Source: Butyriboletus loyo (Eukaryota; Basidiomycota; Agaricomycetes; Boletales; Boletaceae). From it: a stretch of DNA of 64,000 bases. Both the position numbers and the translations under genes were made by a program. Where the stretch lies: assembly GCA_038093515.1 (NCBI GenBank), contig JBBPSI010000001.1:372001-436000 (forward strand). Direction: 5' to 3'. The stretch's first letter is position 1, and each line of letters opens with the position of its first letter. Positions 1-11,264 of this stretch are shown here, in pieces. The notes under the pieces were generated by a model. It was not told the origin of the DNA and searched no databases. It saw nothing but the letters and a program-made list of their open reading frames with translations.

Positions 1-290
1 CCAAGTAGTAGTAAACTTTGCTGGCCAGCAGAGCGGCGAGATCGCGAGCACCCTTTGGGAGCTGGTCGGACTCGTACAAGCCTTCACTGCATATAATGTA
101 GTTGTGAGGAAAGGGAGGATAAAGAAGTGGAAAGAGAGACGTGCATGGGTGCGATGTGCTCAGATATTTCTGCCCAAAATTGGGGGACGAGGGGATGGAG
201 AGCCGCGAGGGCATGTTGCTTGAATGCAACGTCGGGTTCTGAGAGGAGGGCGAGCACGCCGGCGGCGGACGACTGGGCGCGGACGACCAT
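1..290 (-). CDS. RPN2: 26S proteasome regulatory subunit RPN2/PSMD1, N-terminal part (cut by window edge)
   Basis: N-terminal fragment of Rpn2, the large scaffold subunit of the 19S regulatory particle base in nucleus and cytosol. Exon 1 (290 to 145) starts with MVVRAQSSAAG and carries the family signature of SSAAGVLALLSEPD followed by LVPQFWAEISEHIA. Exon 2 (86 to 1) continues with LYESDQ and ARDLAALLASKVYYYL, the usual start of the Rpn2 helical repeats. The two segments join in frame only if the intron is 144..87, with a GC donor (GCACGT) and a normal AG acceptor. The rest of this roughly 1,000-residue protein lies left of the window. It diverges from COX6A 128 bp away. Identity is clear; the exact junction is inferred. 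Confidence 0.9.
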
Positions 291-418
291 AACGATGGCT
301 CTTATGAGACGCGTCACCTCGCATACCACACACAAGTCTTTGAAACGGAGTCTGTCGGAGATCCAACTCTTGCACTTTCCACCCAGCCGCCGTCTCCCCC
401 GGTGCCATCCGTTCAAAC
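291..418. promoter_or_regulatory. Bidirectional promoter interval, RPN2 / COX6A
   Basis: Only 128 bp separate the start codons of two divergent housekeeping genes, so both promoters and 5' leaders must lie here or overlap the opposite gene. No specific element is assigned. Confidence 0.45.
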
Positions 419-999
419 ATGTCCTTCGTCGCCAAGTCCTCGACCCTCCGCGCCGTCTCTCGCCTTGCTCGTCCACTCGCGACGAACGCCCCCGCAGGCT
501 CTGGTTACTTTGCACAACTACAGGCTCTTCGCGAGCACGCCGCACGTGTGTACTCCACCTAGTCTTAATACACTACGAGCTCAGTTCCCCGTAGATACAT
601 CTGATCTCTGGCGCAAAATTAGGTATGTGGTCAACCTCGATAGCTTTCATCTCGCTCAGCCTCTTTTAGCTTCTACGTCGCCTTCCCTGCCAGTGCGTCT
701 CGCTTACCCGTCATCTCCGCCCACCGTCTCATGCTCCTCCCCAGCGTTCGTCACATGTGCATGGGTGTACAACGTCGAGTCTGAGCATGCCACTCATGAA
801 GACCACTTGATAGAAGAAAACAACGGCACTCTTCCTCAGCCCCCGGCATATCCGTACCTGAACCGCAGGATCAAGCCTTTCCCGTGGGGCAGCAACTCTC
901 TGTTCTTCAATCCAAGGGTAAGTTTCCGTGTATTTATTTGCAGCAAGACTCGTTTACGTCGCACAGTACAACATGGACATGAGCAAGGTGGATGAGTGA
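419..999 (+). CDS. COX13: Cytochrome c oxidase subunit VIa (Cox13)
   Basis: Nuclear-encoded subunit 6A of mitochondrial complex IV, an inner-membrane subunit with one transmembrane helix. Five exons (419-545, 595-622, 670-692, 745-917, 967-999) splice to 127 residues. An Arg/Ser-rich presequence (MSFVAKSSTLRAVSRLARPL) is followed by the family motif DLWRKIS, a hydrophobic helix FYVAFPATFVTCAWVYNVE, the HATHEDH segment, and the conserved YPYLNRRIKPFPWG and SLFFNP tail. Exons 2 and 3 are only 28 and 23 nt. The start is the first ATG, with a targeting peptide directly after it. Identification is secure from the C-terminal motif. Confidence 0.95.
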
Positions 1000-1999
1000 A
1001 TCGGGCTAGAATACTTGATCCTATTTACCGTGATGTGACAAGCTCCTTTGTGTATCAAGCGACATGTGTCGCTCACCAATCAGCGCAGTTCCAACACGAA
1101 TATGAACGTGTTAGATCAAGTCCCGTTGGTATGAAATAAATATACCGTTCACACTGCATGACCCGCGCCGAAAAGGTCTTCATTACTCTAGCACCCAACA
1201 GAGGACCTCCAAGAACAGTTGCCAGCGCGGTAAGTATTCAGTGAACCTTTCAGATGTACATTCACAGCAGCGTTCTTGGTACTGAAAATTGACTCAGCCT
1301 TGTCCTAGATGACCAGGGTTGCAATCAGTGTATTCTGAACCGGTAAATGAGGTAACGACACCTGCACTAGCTGGGCCGCCAACAGATGTCACTATGCTCT
1401 CGGCCATACTACCGATGCGGCTATAGAAGATATGGGTGAGAGTAATAGCTTGACACAGGGAGCTTTTGCAACCACGAACATGTCACAATTGCGAAAACAG
1501 CACTAGCGCCCGTGGCCCCCGCTGCATGGGAGTCGAGGTTCGGCAGTACTACAGTCGCCGATTAGCAACATACCATCCAAGAGACCTTCCTGATAGCCAA
1601 CCGAGGCAGCACCTAACAGAGTGCCGAGAAGCGGCTGTTCGACGGGATCAAGTGCCAAGGCATGAAGACAAAGAGTGTCGGGTGAGTATAATAAGAACCT
1701 GCAACGGTTGTGTACGCGTTACCGACGTCGTCTGACGGCCCAGAGTGAGCGCGAAAATTGAACACAGGTGTCCTACCTCACCTCGGCGTCCGATTAGAGA
1801 TGGCTCAGCGTGGCCAAGTAAATGCGAGGGTTGTGTTGGCGTGCATTATCGATCGCAAAGGAGAGTCGAAGGGGTGGTCGCAGAGGGAGACTCACGGATG
1901 AATTCAAAGATGAATCCGAAACAGGCAGGTGTCGTAGATCGGTCCACGCCAGTGCGACTGTGGGCATCCCATATCTCTTCTTCGTCCCACTCGCACTCC
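1000..1999. other. Unassigned 1 kb with coding-like fragments
   Basis: Between COX6A and the epimerase no gene could be assembled. Short open stretches look protein-like on both strands. On the plus strand an ATG at about 1159 opens an exon ending at a GTAAGT near 1231, and further donor-like GTGAG sites lie near 1435 and 1682. On the minus strand there are Gly/Ala-rich hydrophobic segments. None joins into a continuous protein I recognise. The right part must hold the epimerase promoter. It could be a degraded or unusually fragmented gene, or chance. Confidence 0.35.
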
Positions 2000-3054
2000 A
2001 TGCCTCGCACTATCATCGCACCTTCCGTCCTCGCCTCCGACTTTGGTCAGCTCACCGCAGAATGCAAGAGGATGATCAAAGGGGGTGCCGAGTGGCTCCA
2101 CATGGGTATTCCTCCCGAACATCCTCGTTGATAGTCATGTGATTGACTACAGCGCCTCCCCCCACGCAGATGTCATGGACGGGTATATATTTTTTCGCGT
2201 CGCATCCTCCGACGTGCTGATCGCCCCACAGCCATTTCGTGCCAAACATCACCATGGGTTGGTTATCGCACCACAGAGAGTAGCCATCCTGACGTGTGTT
2301 TCAGGTGCACCAGTACTCTCATGCGTATCAAAGGGTGTGCCGGGAATCTTCATGGATTGTCACATGATGGTAGCACAGCCCGAGAAGGTGACCGGACACC
2401 GCACCTCGCGCTACAGATTCGTAACACATTGATTTATCCTAGTGGGTCAACGACATTGCAGACGCAGGGGGTTCGTTGTATTGTTTTCACATCGAAGCAG
2501 CTTGTAGGCCCGCACTTTGCCTATTTTCCGTGCATTTCTAACATGCTGAAGCTGATGCTGCATCCCTCGTCCGCGCCATTCATGAGCGCAAGATGAAAGC
2601 CGGCGTGGCAATTTCACCGGATACGCCATCCACAGCCATCACAGATGAAATCGGTACCGCAGCCGATCTGCTGCTGGTCATGACCGTATATCCCGGTAAG
2701 TTGCGCATGTCTGACCAAAATCATTTCCAGTCAATGAAAGGCATGTGTTAGGCCGAGGTGGTCAGAAGTTTATCGAACGTTGTGTTCCAAAGGTTGCCGA
2801 GCTTCGTGCTCGATTCCCCGACAAAGATATCGAAGTGGATGGCGGTCTTGGCCCAAAGACAGTCGGTGTCTGCGCTGAGGCTGGTACGTCCTTGGTTCGT
2901 AGCTACGACCCTGGGCCTGATATCGTACTGCACAGGGAGCAATGTCATTGTGGCTGGAAGTGCCATCTTCGGTGCTCCCAGTCCTGAGGACGTCATTGCA
3001 CAGTTAAAGGCGAGCGTCGCTGCTGCTCAGGTGAAAAGAACGGAAGTTCTGTGA
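2000..3054 (+). CDS. RPE1: Ribulose-phosphate 3-epimerase
   Basis: Cytosolic TIM-barrel enzyme of the non-oxidative pentose phosphate pathway that interconverts ribulose 5-phosphate and xylulose 5-phosphate. Eight exons (2000-2105, 2170-2182, 2232-2257, 2305-2387, 2443-2503, 2552-2695, 2752-2883, 2936-3054) give exactly 227 residues, normal for the family. Visible motifs are IIAPSVLASDFGQL at the N-terminus, DVMDGHFVPN with the metal/catalytic Asp, DCHMMV, FHIEAA, MTVYPGRGGQKF (phosphate loop), EVDGG and AGSAIFG. Exon 2 is a 13-nt microexon covering the catalytic DVMDG motif and exon 3 is 26 nt. Start and stop are unambiguous. Confidence 0.95.
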
Positions 3055-3459
3055 CCTCGCAATTTTTCCTTCATCAGATGTTCACTTTATAACCAGTAGC
3101 GTTCTGAGAATGGAAATATTAGAATGCGAATATGTTATCGTCCTATGCAAGTTCTACAGCTAGATCACTGCTAAGACTTTTCACTGCGCATGAACTAGCT
3201 AGCATGGTCCGGAACGAACGTATTAAAACGTGGAAACTATGGACAAGGAAGGTATGGTCATCAGAAAAAGCTGGTATGTGTCACAGTTCGCACTGGAAGA
3301 GGTCAGAGTTTTCTAATCCAACAATAGCGATGAATGCAAATTGTATGCATGTGCGATATGCGTAATCGTGAAAAAAAATGTGAAGTTGAATATCAGAGTA
3401 AATAGATCGTCGGACAGGTAGTGAAGATCGCAAGCTGGACAGTGGGTCCCTGCAGGTCG
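3055..3459. other. Convergent 3' intergenic region
   Basis: Space between the 3' ends of the epimerase and the glycosyltransferase. A 77-codon ATG-led open frame at 3132-3365 has no recognisable motif. I see only presumptive 3' UTRs here. Confidence 0.4.
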
Positions 3460-5954
3460 TTACCATTGAAGCCATTCTCCATACATGTTTGGCTGTTCAC
3501 CACGAATGTATGCTTCAAAGGTCCGTTTGAGGACAGTCGCCCAGTCGAGGTCCCGTCTATCGTCAACAACTCTGTCTACCCATTCTTCCGGGTCGGCGTC
3601 CGGGATCGCGGCAGCACGTGCAGCTTTCTCGCCAGCCGAGAACTTTGGTCCAAGGTCCGGCCAATTGCGCGAAGGGTCAAATGGCTTCCACCTGAGTACA
3701 TGGGTTAAGCAGCACGACACATTTGATCACGAGAAGCACTGACCAAAAGTTGTGGAAATGGTATGAATAGGCTCCACGGAAGAAGCCTTCAAAACCCAAA
3801 GCTTGTGGTGCCGCACTATTTTGTGTAGGTGTATTGAAAAAGTCGGCAAACCTTTTGGAGGTCGTTCAGTAATGTCAACATTCTATTGGTATATTTGGTG
3901 CTCACTCGGTAAAATATGGCTGAGGGGGTCGCTCGCGTTGGAAAACCTCGGTATTGAGCCACGCGGAGTCAAAAAGAGCATCCGGAAGGCGTAAAAGGAG
4001 GCCTTCTAAATGTGCGTCCTTTGTGTATCGCGAAACTGTCATGGGGTGAAAGTCTAAGCCGTTCTTGAGGGCCGTGCGGAAGAGGAACGATCCAAGAGCG
4101 GAGTTTTTGTTCATACGAAGCACCGCGGTATTGTACTTCTCCAGACGTGACCACCGATATGCGAATGCACCCTTCCAGCCCCAGAGCTCTTCCCAGTCCC
4201 GCAGGAAGATGGTGTCTGCATCGAGGTAAATACCACCAAACCTATGACACAATACGAACCGAGCCATGTCAGACAAGATGACGGAAAGACGGTCATATGA
4301 CGACGAAGATTTAGAACCCGTGCGATTAAGCATGTCGTCTTCATCAGACTTGTCGTTGCCATTGGAAGACGGTTTGGGAGCTGCGGTCGTATCGGTACTG
4401 TTGTCCGACTCAACCGTCGTAGACGCCTCGGCATTCTTGGATCGATCGGCAGGAACATTAATAATATGACCTCCAGAGTTGAACAAAGTTTCCCTGAGCT
4501 CTCGCCATTCATCTTTGAGTTCAGGAATACCATCAAGCTGGTCAGTTGTGTTCCAGAGCTTGAACTTGATGACATCCTTGAACCTAGGGTGCAAGAATGG
4601 AGCTGCCCACGGATTTGTCTTGAGTTGTTCATACATGTCGGTAAGTGCCGAAGGATTGGGGACAGAGGCTGCGGGCCCAGGGTTGATCCACAACCAAAAC
4701 TCTGGCCGACAAACATTAGGTTCAAGGTCTTCTTTCATCTGAAGGCCGAGATTTTGCGTGAATAGAAAGGACAGAAGGGCGAGATATGGCTTGTCAGTGA
4801 AGGGACCCGTCCAGAACATATGGAAAAGGCGAGGATTCTCGGGGTCGCATGGAGACGGGAGACTAGAATAGGGCATATGCTGTAGTGTTGGACGAAGAGA
4901 TAGAGGAGGTTCCCATTCCACTCCACGCTTTTTCGCAAGCCCAGCATTAGGATCTTGGATACCAGCAGATTGCGCAGGACGCGGTGCAATCACGTTTACC
5001 AACGATATTTGCGCTGGTTCGGTGAAGTTTTCACGGTCTTGTTCCGTGTAAACGTATCTCCACTCGTCTATCTTGCCCCTCCTCAGGTGATTACCGTTGT
5101 CCAGACCAGCCCCGAGGCGGAGGACTTCGAGACAATCGCGAACATACTGGGTGCACAAGGATGAGTGCGATACAGGTGCATAATCAATATTGTTCACCTT
5201 ATTCTGGGAAAAGTCACACTGCTCCATGATGATGTCTAGATCCGCAACAGAGCCGGGAACGGGACGCGGAGCGTAGGCGACGTTTGGCGGCTGACTCTGG
5301 ACATCGGGGTAGATACGGCGGGGACCATCCCCTCGCGTTGTCGTGGCTACAGGACCGGGGGGTGGTCTGAAGCGAGAGGGGATAGTGGGAACTTTTCGTG
5401 GGGGGAGGGCAGGATTTAGAGGTGGAGTAGTCAGACCAACTTGCTCCGGAACTGATGACGCGAGTTAGAGATGTGGGTAATCTGTCAGGGCATTCGGGCG
5501 ACTTACTCTCCCTCTTGCTGGGGTAATGGCCACTAGCAATTTCCCATTTCCAAATTCGCTGGATGTCCTCTCTGCCGAAGACGAGGGTGGATGACTCTCC
5601 GAAATTGGGGGTCCACTGCTTCTCCTCAGGACCAAACTTACGGGCAAAGGAGAAGAATGTGCAGAGGGAGGCGATCAAGAGTAGGCAAATAATGAATGGG
5701 CCCCGTCGCCTACCAAAACGCGAGAAACCAAGTTGTTGCATGCGGATGGGGTTTGGCACAAAGAGGCGCAGCCTACGCGTACGCACGCCAGGGATTGAGA
5801 CAGAAACAGGGACTGTCCAGGACATGGAGCGAGTGTGTCTGTGCATCTTTTCCTGGACAGCGGAGGAATACGTTGGGAGGCCGTTGGTCAAGCGTGCCTT
5901 CTCTGCGTAGGCATTTCCACGTTGTGGTATGGAAAAATGATTGAGAGACGCCAT
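3460..5954 (-). CDS. Type II membrane glycosyltransferase with DXD motif (Gly_transf_sug/GT32-like)
   Basis: Predicted Golgi/ER glycosyltransferase. Four exons encode roughly 780 residues. The start at 5954 (MASLNHFS) gives a Pro/Arg-rich cytosolic N-terminus, then one signal anchor at about residues 95-115 (GPFIICLLLIASLCTFFSFA). The lumenal catalytic part has NPRLFHMFWTGPF, KFKLWNTTDQL, and the DXD motif in FGGIYLDADTIFLRDWEELW, as in the sugar-binding-region DXD family (PF04488). The last two exons contribute FFRGAYSYHFHNFWWKPF and a C-terminal segment ending in MYGEWLQW. A Ser/Thr/Asp-rich insert sits just before the DXD domain. Acceptor and linkage cannot be deduced. A broken paralogue lies immediately upstream in the same orientation. 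Confidence 0.8.
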
Positions 5955-6179
5955 GGGCCCAGAGGACGGCGACGAGGTAAGGACGCCGAGCTGAGGCTTT
6001 TTGAGAATGACAGAGTGGATGATGAAGAGATTGCAGAAATTTCTGTTCAGCTCACCCTCTCGGCTGCGCGCGAAAACATTTCCTCTCTTGTATATATTCC
6101 GCAGCAGTTTGAAAAATCGACTTGTACATAAAAATCGTCGCAACTACCAACGTATCCTTTCCCCGTGCGCGTTGGCACC

Positions 6180-8110
6180 GACTCAAATGTCCGCTTGAGC
6201 ACCGTAGCCCAGTCGAGATTGACCTTGTTCGTCTATCTCGTCTACCAATCGTCTGGATCAGCGCCGGTTACCCACTGCAAAGCGTGGCCTGAGATCGGGC
6301 CAGTGTCGAACGCGTGAGCGTGTGAGAGTCCCTGTTAGCTGCAAGGCGTACATACACGAATTGGGGAAGCGCCTTTGAAGAACCCATCAAAGCCGGTCGC
6401 AAGAGGAGCAGGACCCTGGTGCGCAGGAGTACTGGAAAACTATTTTGGGGATAGCGACGAACTCTTGTCGATACGGAGAACTCGTGGTAAAGAAAGGATG
6501 AGGGGTCTCTCGTCTTGTACCCCCGTCAGGTCTCAGTATTGAGCCAAAGAGCGCAGTCGAGTCAACAGCGGTGATAGATATGCATCCCTCAAGTAGCGAG
6601 TGACCGAGCCGGGGTGGAAATCGAAGTCATTCTTCAAGGCAGTCCGAAACAGGAACGACTCAAGTGCGGAGCCCTTTAATTGTTGAGATGGAGCACCGCA
6701 GTGTTGTAAAAATTGTGGTAAGACCAACGATAGGCTGATGTCCCCTTCCACCCGCATATCTCCTCTCAGTCACGGAGGAGGGTATCTGCGTCAATATAAA
6801 CACCACCAAAACGATGGGTGACGATGAATCGAGCCACATCTGACAGGATTACCGAAACTCTGTTATACGACGCTTCCCACTTCGAGCCCAAGCGGTTCGC
6901 AATGCCATCACTGGACGCCGGGTGAATTAGGACCATGAATAGCTGACAGATATGCCCCCAGAATTGAAAAGAACGTCCATCGAACACCATTCGTCCGTAG
7001 CTCTGGAATGCTGTCGAGTCGTTCCGTGGTGTTCCAGAGCTTGAACTTGCCCTGACGCGCGGATGTAAGAAGGGGGTTGCCCAAGGAGCTGTTTTCAAAG
7101 ACGGGTACATGTCCATCAGTGCCCGAAGTCGCAGGGGTGGCAGCTTCTGGGTGAGGATTGATCCAGACCCAAAACTGAGGGCGACATGCTGGTCCATCAC
7201 CGTTCTCGAGTTGAAGTCCAAGTTTCCAAGTGAACGAGAATGAAAGAAGGGACGTATATGGCTTGTCATCGAATGGACCAGCCCAATATATATGGAAAAG
7301 ACGGGGATTTTGCGTGTCGCATGGTGTGGCATACAAAGTATGTCCCTGCGGCGGCGGAGGCTTCGTTTGGGCCATACCCCGCTCGATTGGGTATGCGGCG
7401 GGAACCAGCGGAATAACAGTATGCTGAAAACATGAATTTTCTGGGTCAGATTCTTCCTCCGTGTATACACACTTGATTTTGTCCAGATTTCCTTCTCGTA
7501 CTCGTCGCCCGTCATCCAGGCCGGCACCAGTTCGTAGACATTCAAGACAATCGCGGACAAACTGACTATCTTCCGATTTCGACTCTGAAAAGGGAAATAA
7601 TACATGACTCACCTTTCCGCTAACAAAATTACAGTGGTCTAGTATTATATCCAGGTCTGCGATGCTGCTCGAGATTGGTGAATGCGGGTGTATCGAGATC
7701 TGGAGAAAGATTCTGTACTATATGGTACGTCCTTTGAGGACCAATGCCTCGGGTCGTGGTGATTACAGGACCTCGTTGAGGAGGGTGAATGAGGCAACAA
7801 GCGTGTGCACCTTGGCAGGCGGCAGAGCAGGATAAAGTATCGCGATGGCGAATCTGGCTGGTACTGGGACACGACGGAATATGTCTTTCTTTGCACTGCT
7901 TGGATATTCATCGCTGGTAAACACCAGAGTCGAATCTCTGATGAGGTCCAGTTTGCCTCCTCTTCGCCGAGGAATACAGCTGAGCCAAGATATGGAGTGC
8001 GAGGCTTACTACCCTTACGTGGACACGGCATAATTGGGTCCCAGGCAGTGTTTTTAGTGCCACTGGTGTGCCATAAAGCCACGAGTGGCAGCGCCATAGC
8101 CATGAAAATG
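6180..8110 (-). pseudogene. Decayed tandem copy of the DXD glycosyltransferase
   Basis: Block-by-block homologue of the gene at 3460-5954 in the same order and strand: VADLDII versus IADLDII, NPRLFHIYWAGPF, WVWINP, KFKLWNTTERLDSIPEL, HRFGGVYIDADTLLRD, ESFLFRTALKND and, at the far end, a remnant of the terminal exon with TVLKRTFE. It cannot be read as one protein. The Trp after LLRD is a stop (TGA, complement of 6766-6768). Homology switches frame around the ALMDMY/FLHPR block and back again near the KFKLWNTT block, and further shifts occur in the N-terminal region. Boundaries are approximate. The DXD motif itself is kept. Assembly errors could explain one lesion, hardly all of them. Confidence 0.8.
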
Positions 8111-8463
8111 GCGCATGAGCAGTTCGCAGGGTGCGTCTACTGAAGAGTATCGTAAAGACGAGTATGATAGTTGATCTATCACCGTGCGAATGCCACTGGC
8201 TGTTCAAACAGATGGACGGCTGACGGGTCGGTGTGGCGAGTATATCGACTGCGCCGAAATATCGAGACGGAAGCATGGATTCGAGTGCAGGTGCGGAAAG
8301 GAACGTCAGGCCATCGCAAAACTCGAGACAGACTGAGGAACGACAGGTACAATATTCTATTCGTACAGGAGCTGAGCTCGGCAAGTATTCTGAAGCCTGC
8401 CCATGATGGGTGAAACAGCGGCAATCCTCCATCGTCGGAACCAAACGGTCATTCTACGCTAAC
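8111..8463. other. Intergenic region upstream of the pseudogene, downstream of pyruvate kinase
   Basis: Presumptive former promoter of the glycosyltransferase copy plus the pyruvate kinase 3' UTR. No gene or repeat recognised. Confidence 0.35.
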
Positions 8464-10754
8464 TCAACGCGCGCCGAGGGGTTGCAGTTCAAGATCAGCA
8501 GGATCAGTCGGGACAGAAAGAATCCGAAGCGTGTTGGTGTGCCCAAGACCCCCCTTCCACCCCTGGACAGCGATGATGGTCGTGCCAGTCTTGATGATGT
8601 TCAGGTCAAGAGCACTCTTCAATCCGAAACGAATGCGATTGTCAACCTGAGGGAGAAAAAACGTTCACCAGCCGTTCAAGAGATCCTTTGAACCAGTAAA
8701 CTCACGTCTTTCTGCCATTGACTGTCGGGAATACCGCGTGGCTCGGGGTACCAGAATGGGTAACATCCACGGTGCAAGTGGATCTGACGAGCAGTCTGCT
8801 CGTTGCGGGTCACTGAACGGAGGCGTACCACATCAGTACAACAACATTGTCTCATGCTCGAACCAGCATACCGGTGATGATCGGGACTAAAGGCCGGTAC
8901 TTGGAAATCAAGCGAGCAGTGTTGCCGCTGGTGGATAGTACGAGAATAGCACTAGCATTCTGCTCGGAAGCTGCAGCAACCGCGGCGATCGCCACGGTTT
9001 CCACTGTCTCCGTGGGTCGAGGTTGGATCGCCTTCAGTTCGTCATATAGAGGGGGATAGCAAATGGCAGCTTCCGCAAGAAGACATGTCTCAGCCATCAT
9101 GAGAACTTGGACAATTTTCAGCCGATCACTCTGTGAACTGGGACATGCAGAACGCCTACCAGACTCCACGGGATAGTTTCCTTTCGCAGTCTCTCCTGAC
9201 AACATAACACAATCGGCACCATCGAGCACAGCATTGGCAACATCGCTGACTTCTGCACGTGTAGGCCTTGGGTTGTACTGTAAAATTTTCGGTAAACCAA
9301 TCCCAAGGATGATTTCTTTGGCTCACTGTCATGGACTGCAGGAGATTAAATTAGCTCTCGATCAAGTTAGGAAGCAAGCCGGGGTTCACCTCAAGCATCT
9401 GCGTAGCAACGATCACGGGCTTTCCGGCAATGTTGCATTTAGCAATCATCATTTTCTGAGCCAGGAAAACCTGACTGGGGGGTATCTCGATACCGAGGTC
9501 GCCACGAGCAACCATCACTCCATCACATTCGCGCAGGATTTCGTCAAAGTTTTCTACACCTTGTTCGTTCTCGATCTTGACGATGATCTTGATGCTGGCA
9601 CCATCGGGACCAAGGACCTGACGAATGTCCTTGACATCCTTAGCACGGCGAATAAACGACGCAAAAACCATGTCGACGCCATTCTTGACGCCGAACTGCA
9701 GGTCCTTCTTGTCCTTTTCAGAGAGTGCTGGAAGGTCTACATCTGTCTTGGGGAGATTGACACCCTTACGAGAAGAGAGGGTCCCGTTGTTGAGAGCACG
9801 GACGCGGAGGTTGGTGCCGTCGATGGACAAGACGAGGAGTGATAAAATACCTAAATTTGGGTGAGTATGGCTCAAGAATTGCCACGATGGGATTACCGTC
9901 GTCGAGATAGATGAGTTTTCCCGGTACAGTGACCTTGGGAAGGTTTTTCTGCGAAAAAGAGGAGCGGTAAGAACACCCAAGATGGTTGATCAAGGAAAGG
10001 TAACTGACGTAGTCAAGCCAAAGACGTTCGTTATCGCAGGACTCGTAGTACTTGTCATCTGTGGTGATTGTGAATTCATGTCCTGCCTTGATAGGGATCT
10101 AAAACCGGGGTGAGTCTTGCCGACCACCTGAGACTGGCGTATATGCATACATCTTTGCCGTCCTTCATCAAACCGGTTCGGATCTCAGGACCTTTCTACG
10201 GAATGATGAACCCGATCCTTTAATCGAATGTCTGGGGGTACGTACAGTATCCAGAGCGATCGCAACAGGGCGTCCAGGCTCGGCTTCAGATGTCTCAACA
10301 CTGATGCACTGTCTTGAGAGGAGGAAGCGACTCACCAGCGACCACCTTTCTGGTGTTGTCGATGACACTCTGGTGGTAGTCATACGAGCCATGGGAGAAG
10401 TTCATGCGGACTGACGTTCATCACGATGTGGGCGATAGAGCACAATGACATTATCGAGAAGACAACTCACCGACATTAACGCCCGCACGCCTCAGTGCGG
10501 TAAGCTTTTCGACGGTGTTTGTGTTGGGGCCTGCAAGGACATGAGAGTCTTGATCTAACTGCAGAGTCAGAATTCGTACCGATCGTTGCGATGATGGTGG
10601 TCTAAGGGTTGTGTGAGTCTCGAGCGCCCGCCGATGAAGGGTAGCGACGTACCTTGCGAAGGAACTTGGTCTCAGCAGTTGGTTGGATGGCCTTTGCAGG
10701 GCTTAGGGTAGAGTTCCACTCGAGCTGAGAGTGGATACCGTCGTAGGTGAACAT
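8464..10754 (-). CDS. PYK1: Pyruvate kinase
   Basis: Glycolytic enzyme converting phosphoenolpyruvate and ADP to pyruvate and ATP. The multi-exon gene starts at [14 protein letters not shown] and reads through the whole family core: [103 protein letters not shown] (active-site region), [38 protein letters not shown] and the C-terminal [10 protein letters not shown], ending in LGAR. About ten short introns interrupt it, and one exon (10580-10601, TTIIATIG) is only 22 nt. An upstream spliced leader can also be read in frame (see findings), but family alignment favours this ATG. Confidence 0.95.
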
Positions 10755-11264
10755 CGTTGGCTTGCTGGTCGGGGCGGAGAGGAATCGAGGGTGTGATCGC
10801 GAGTTTCTGTGGTAAGAGGGGAATAAGGGGAGACGTTCAGCACCAGATCTGGGAGACAGACGGCTGATGGGAGAAAAAATAAGGGAGGGAGAGATGATCA
10901 TAGGCAAGGGGGGTCTTATCGATTGCCTGGTGGGGACGATGCGGAGACTCACTTGGTGTTGGGTGCTGTGGTGAGCCGTGCAAGCGCAAGAGCGATCTGG
11001 TTAACGTCGCGCTTTTTATCTGAGGTCGCTTCGCTTCCGATTCGTGTGCCGCCAGCCTATTCCAGTTTAGTGACGACGAACGTGTCAACGATTCCTTCAA
11101 CGACTGATCTGCGATAACATTACGAAACATATCAATCCACCCCCGTGCATGCGTAGACGCTAGACTAATTTCCTGGGTGGCACAGTGAGCGGAAGTGGGA
11201 GTGAAGCAGAACGTATATAGCGGAAAACTAGCAAAACAACAGCAGCACAAGAACGTGGTCAACC
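10755..11264. other. Pyruvate kinase 5' region with probable leader exon
   Basis: Holds the pyruvate kinase promoter and a likely 5' exon joined by an intron at 10952..10807 (GTGAGT donor, CACAG acceptor on the minus strand). The right end is the 3' flank of the CSL gene. No other gene seen. Confidence 0.4.

Noticed and set aside
3132..3365. 77-codon ATG-led frame after the epimerase
   Set aside because: No motif, no splice support, and position fits a 3' UTR.
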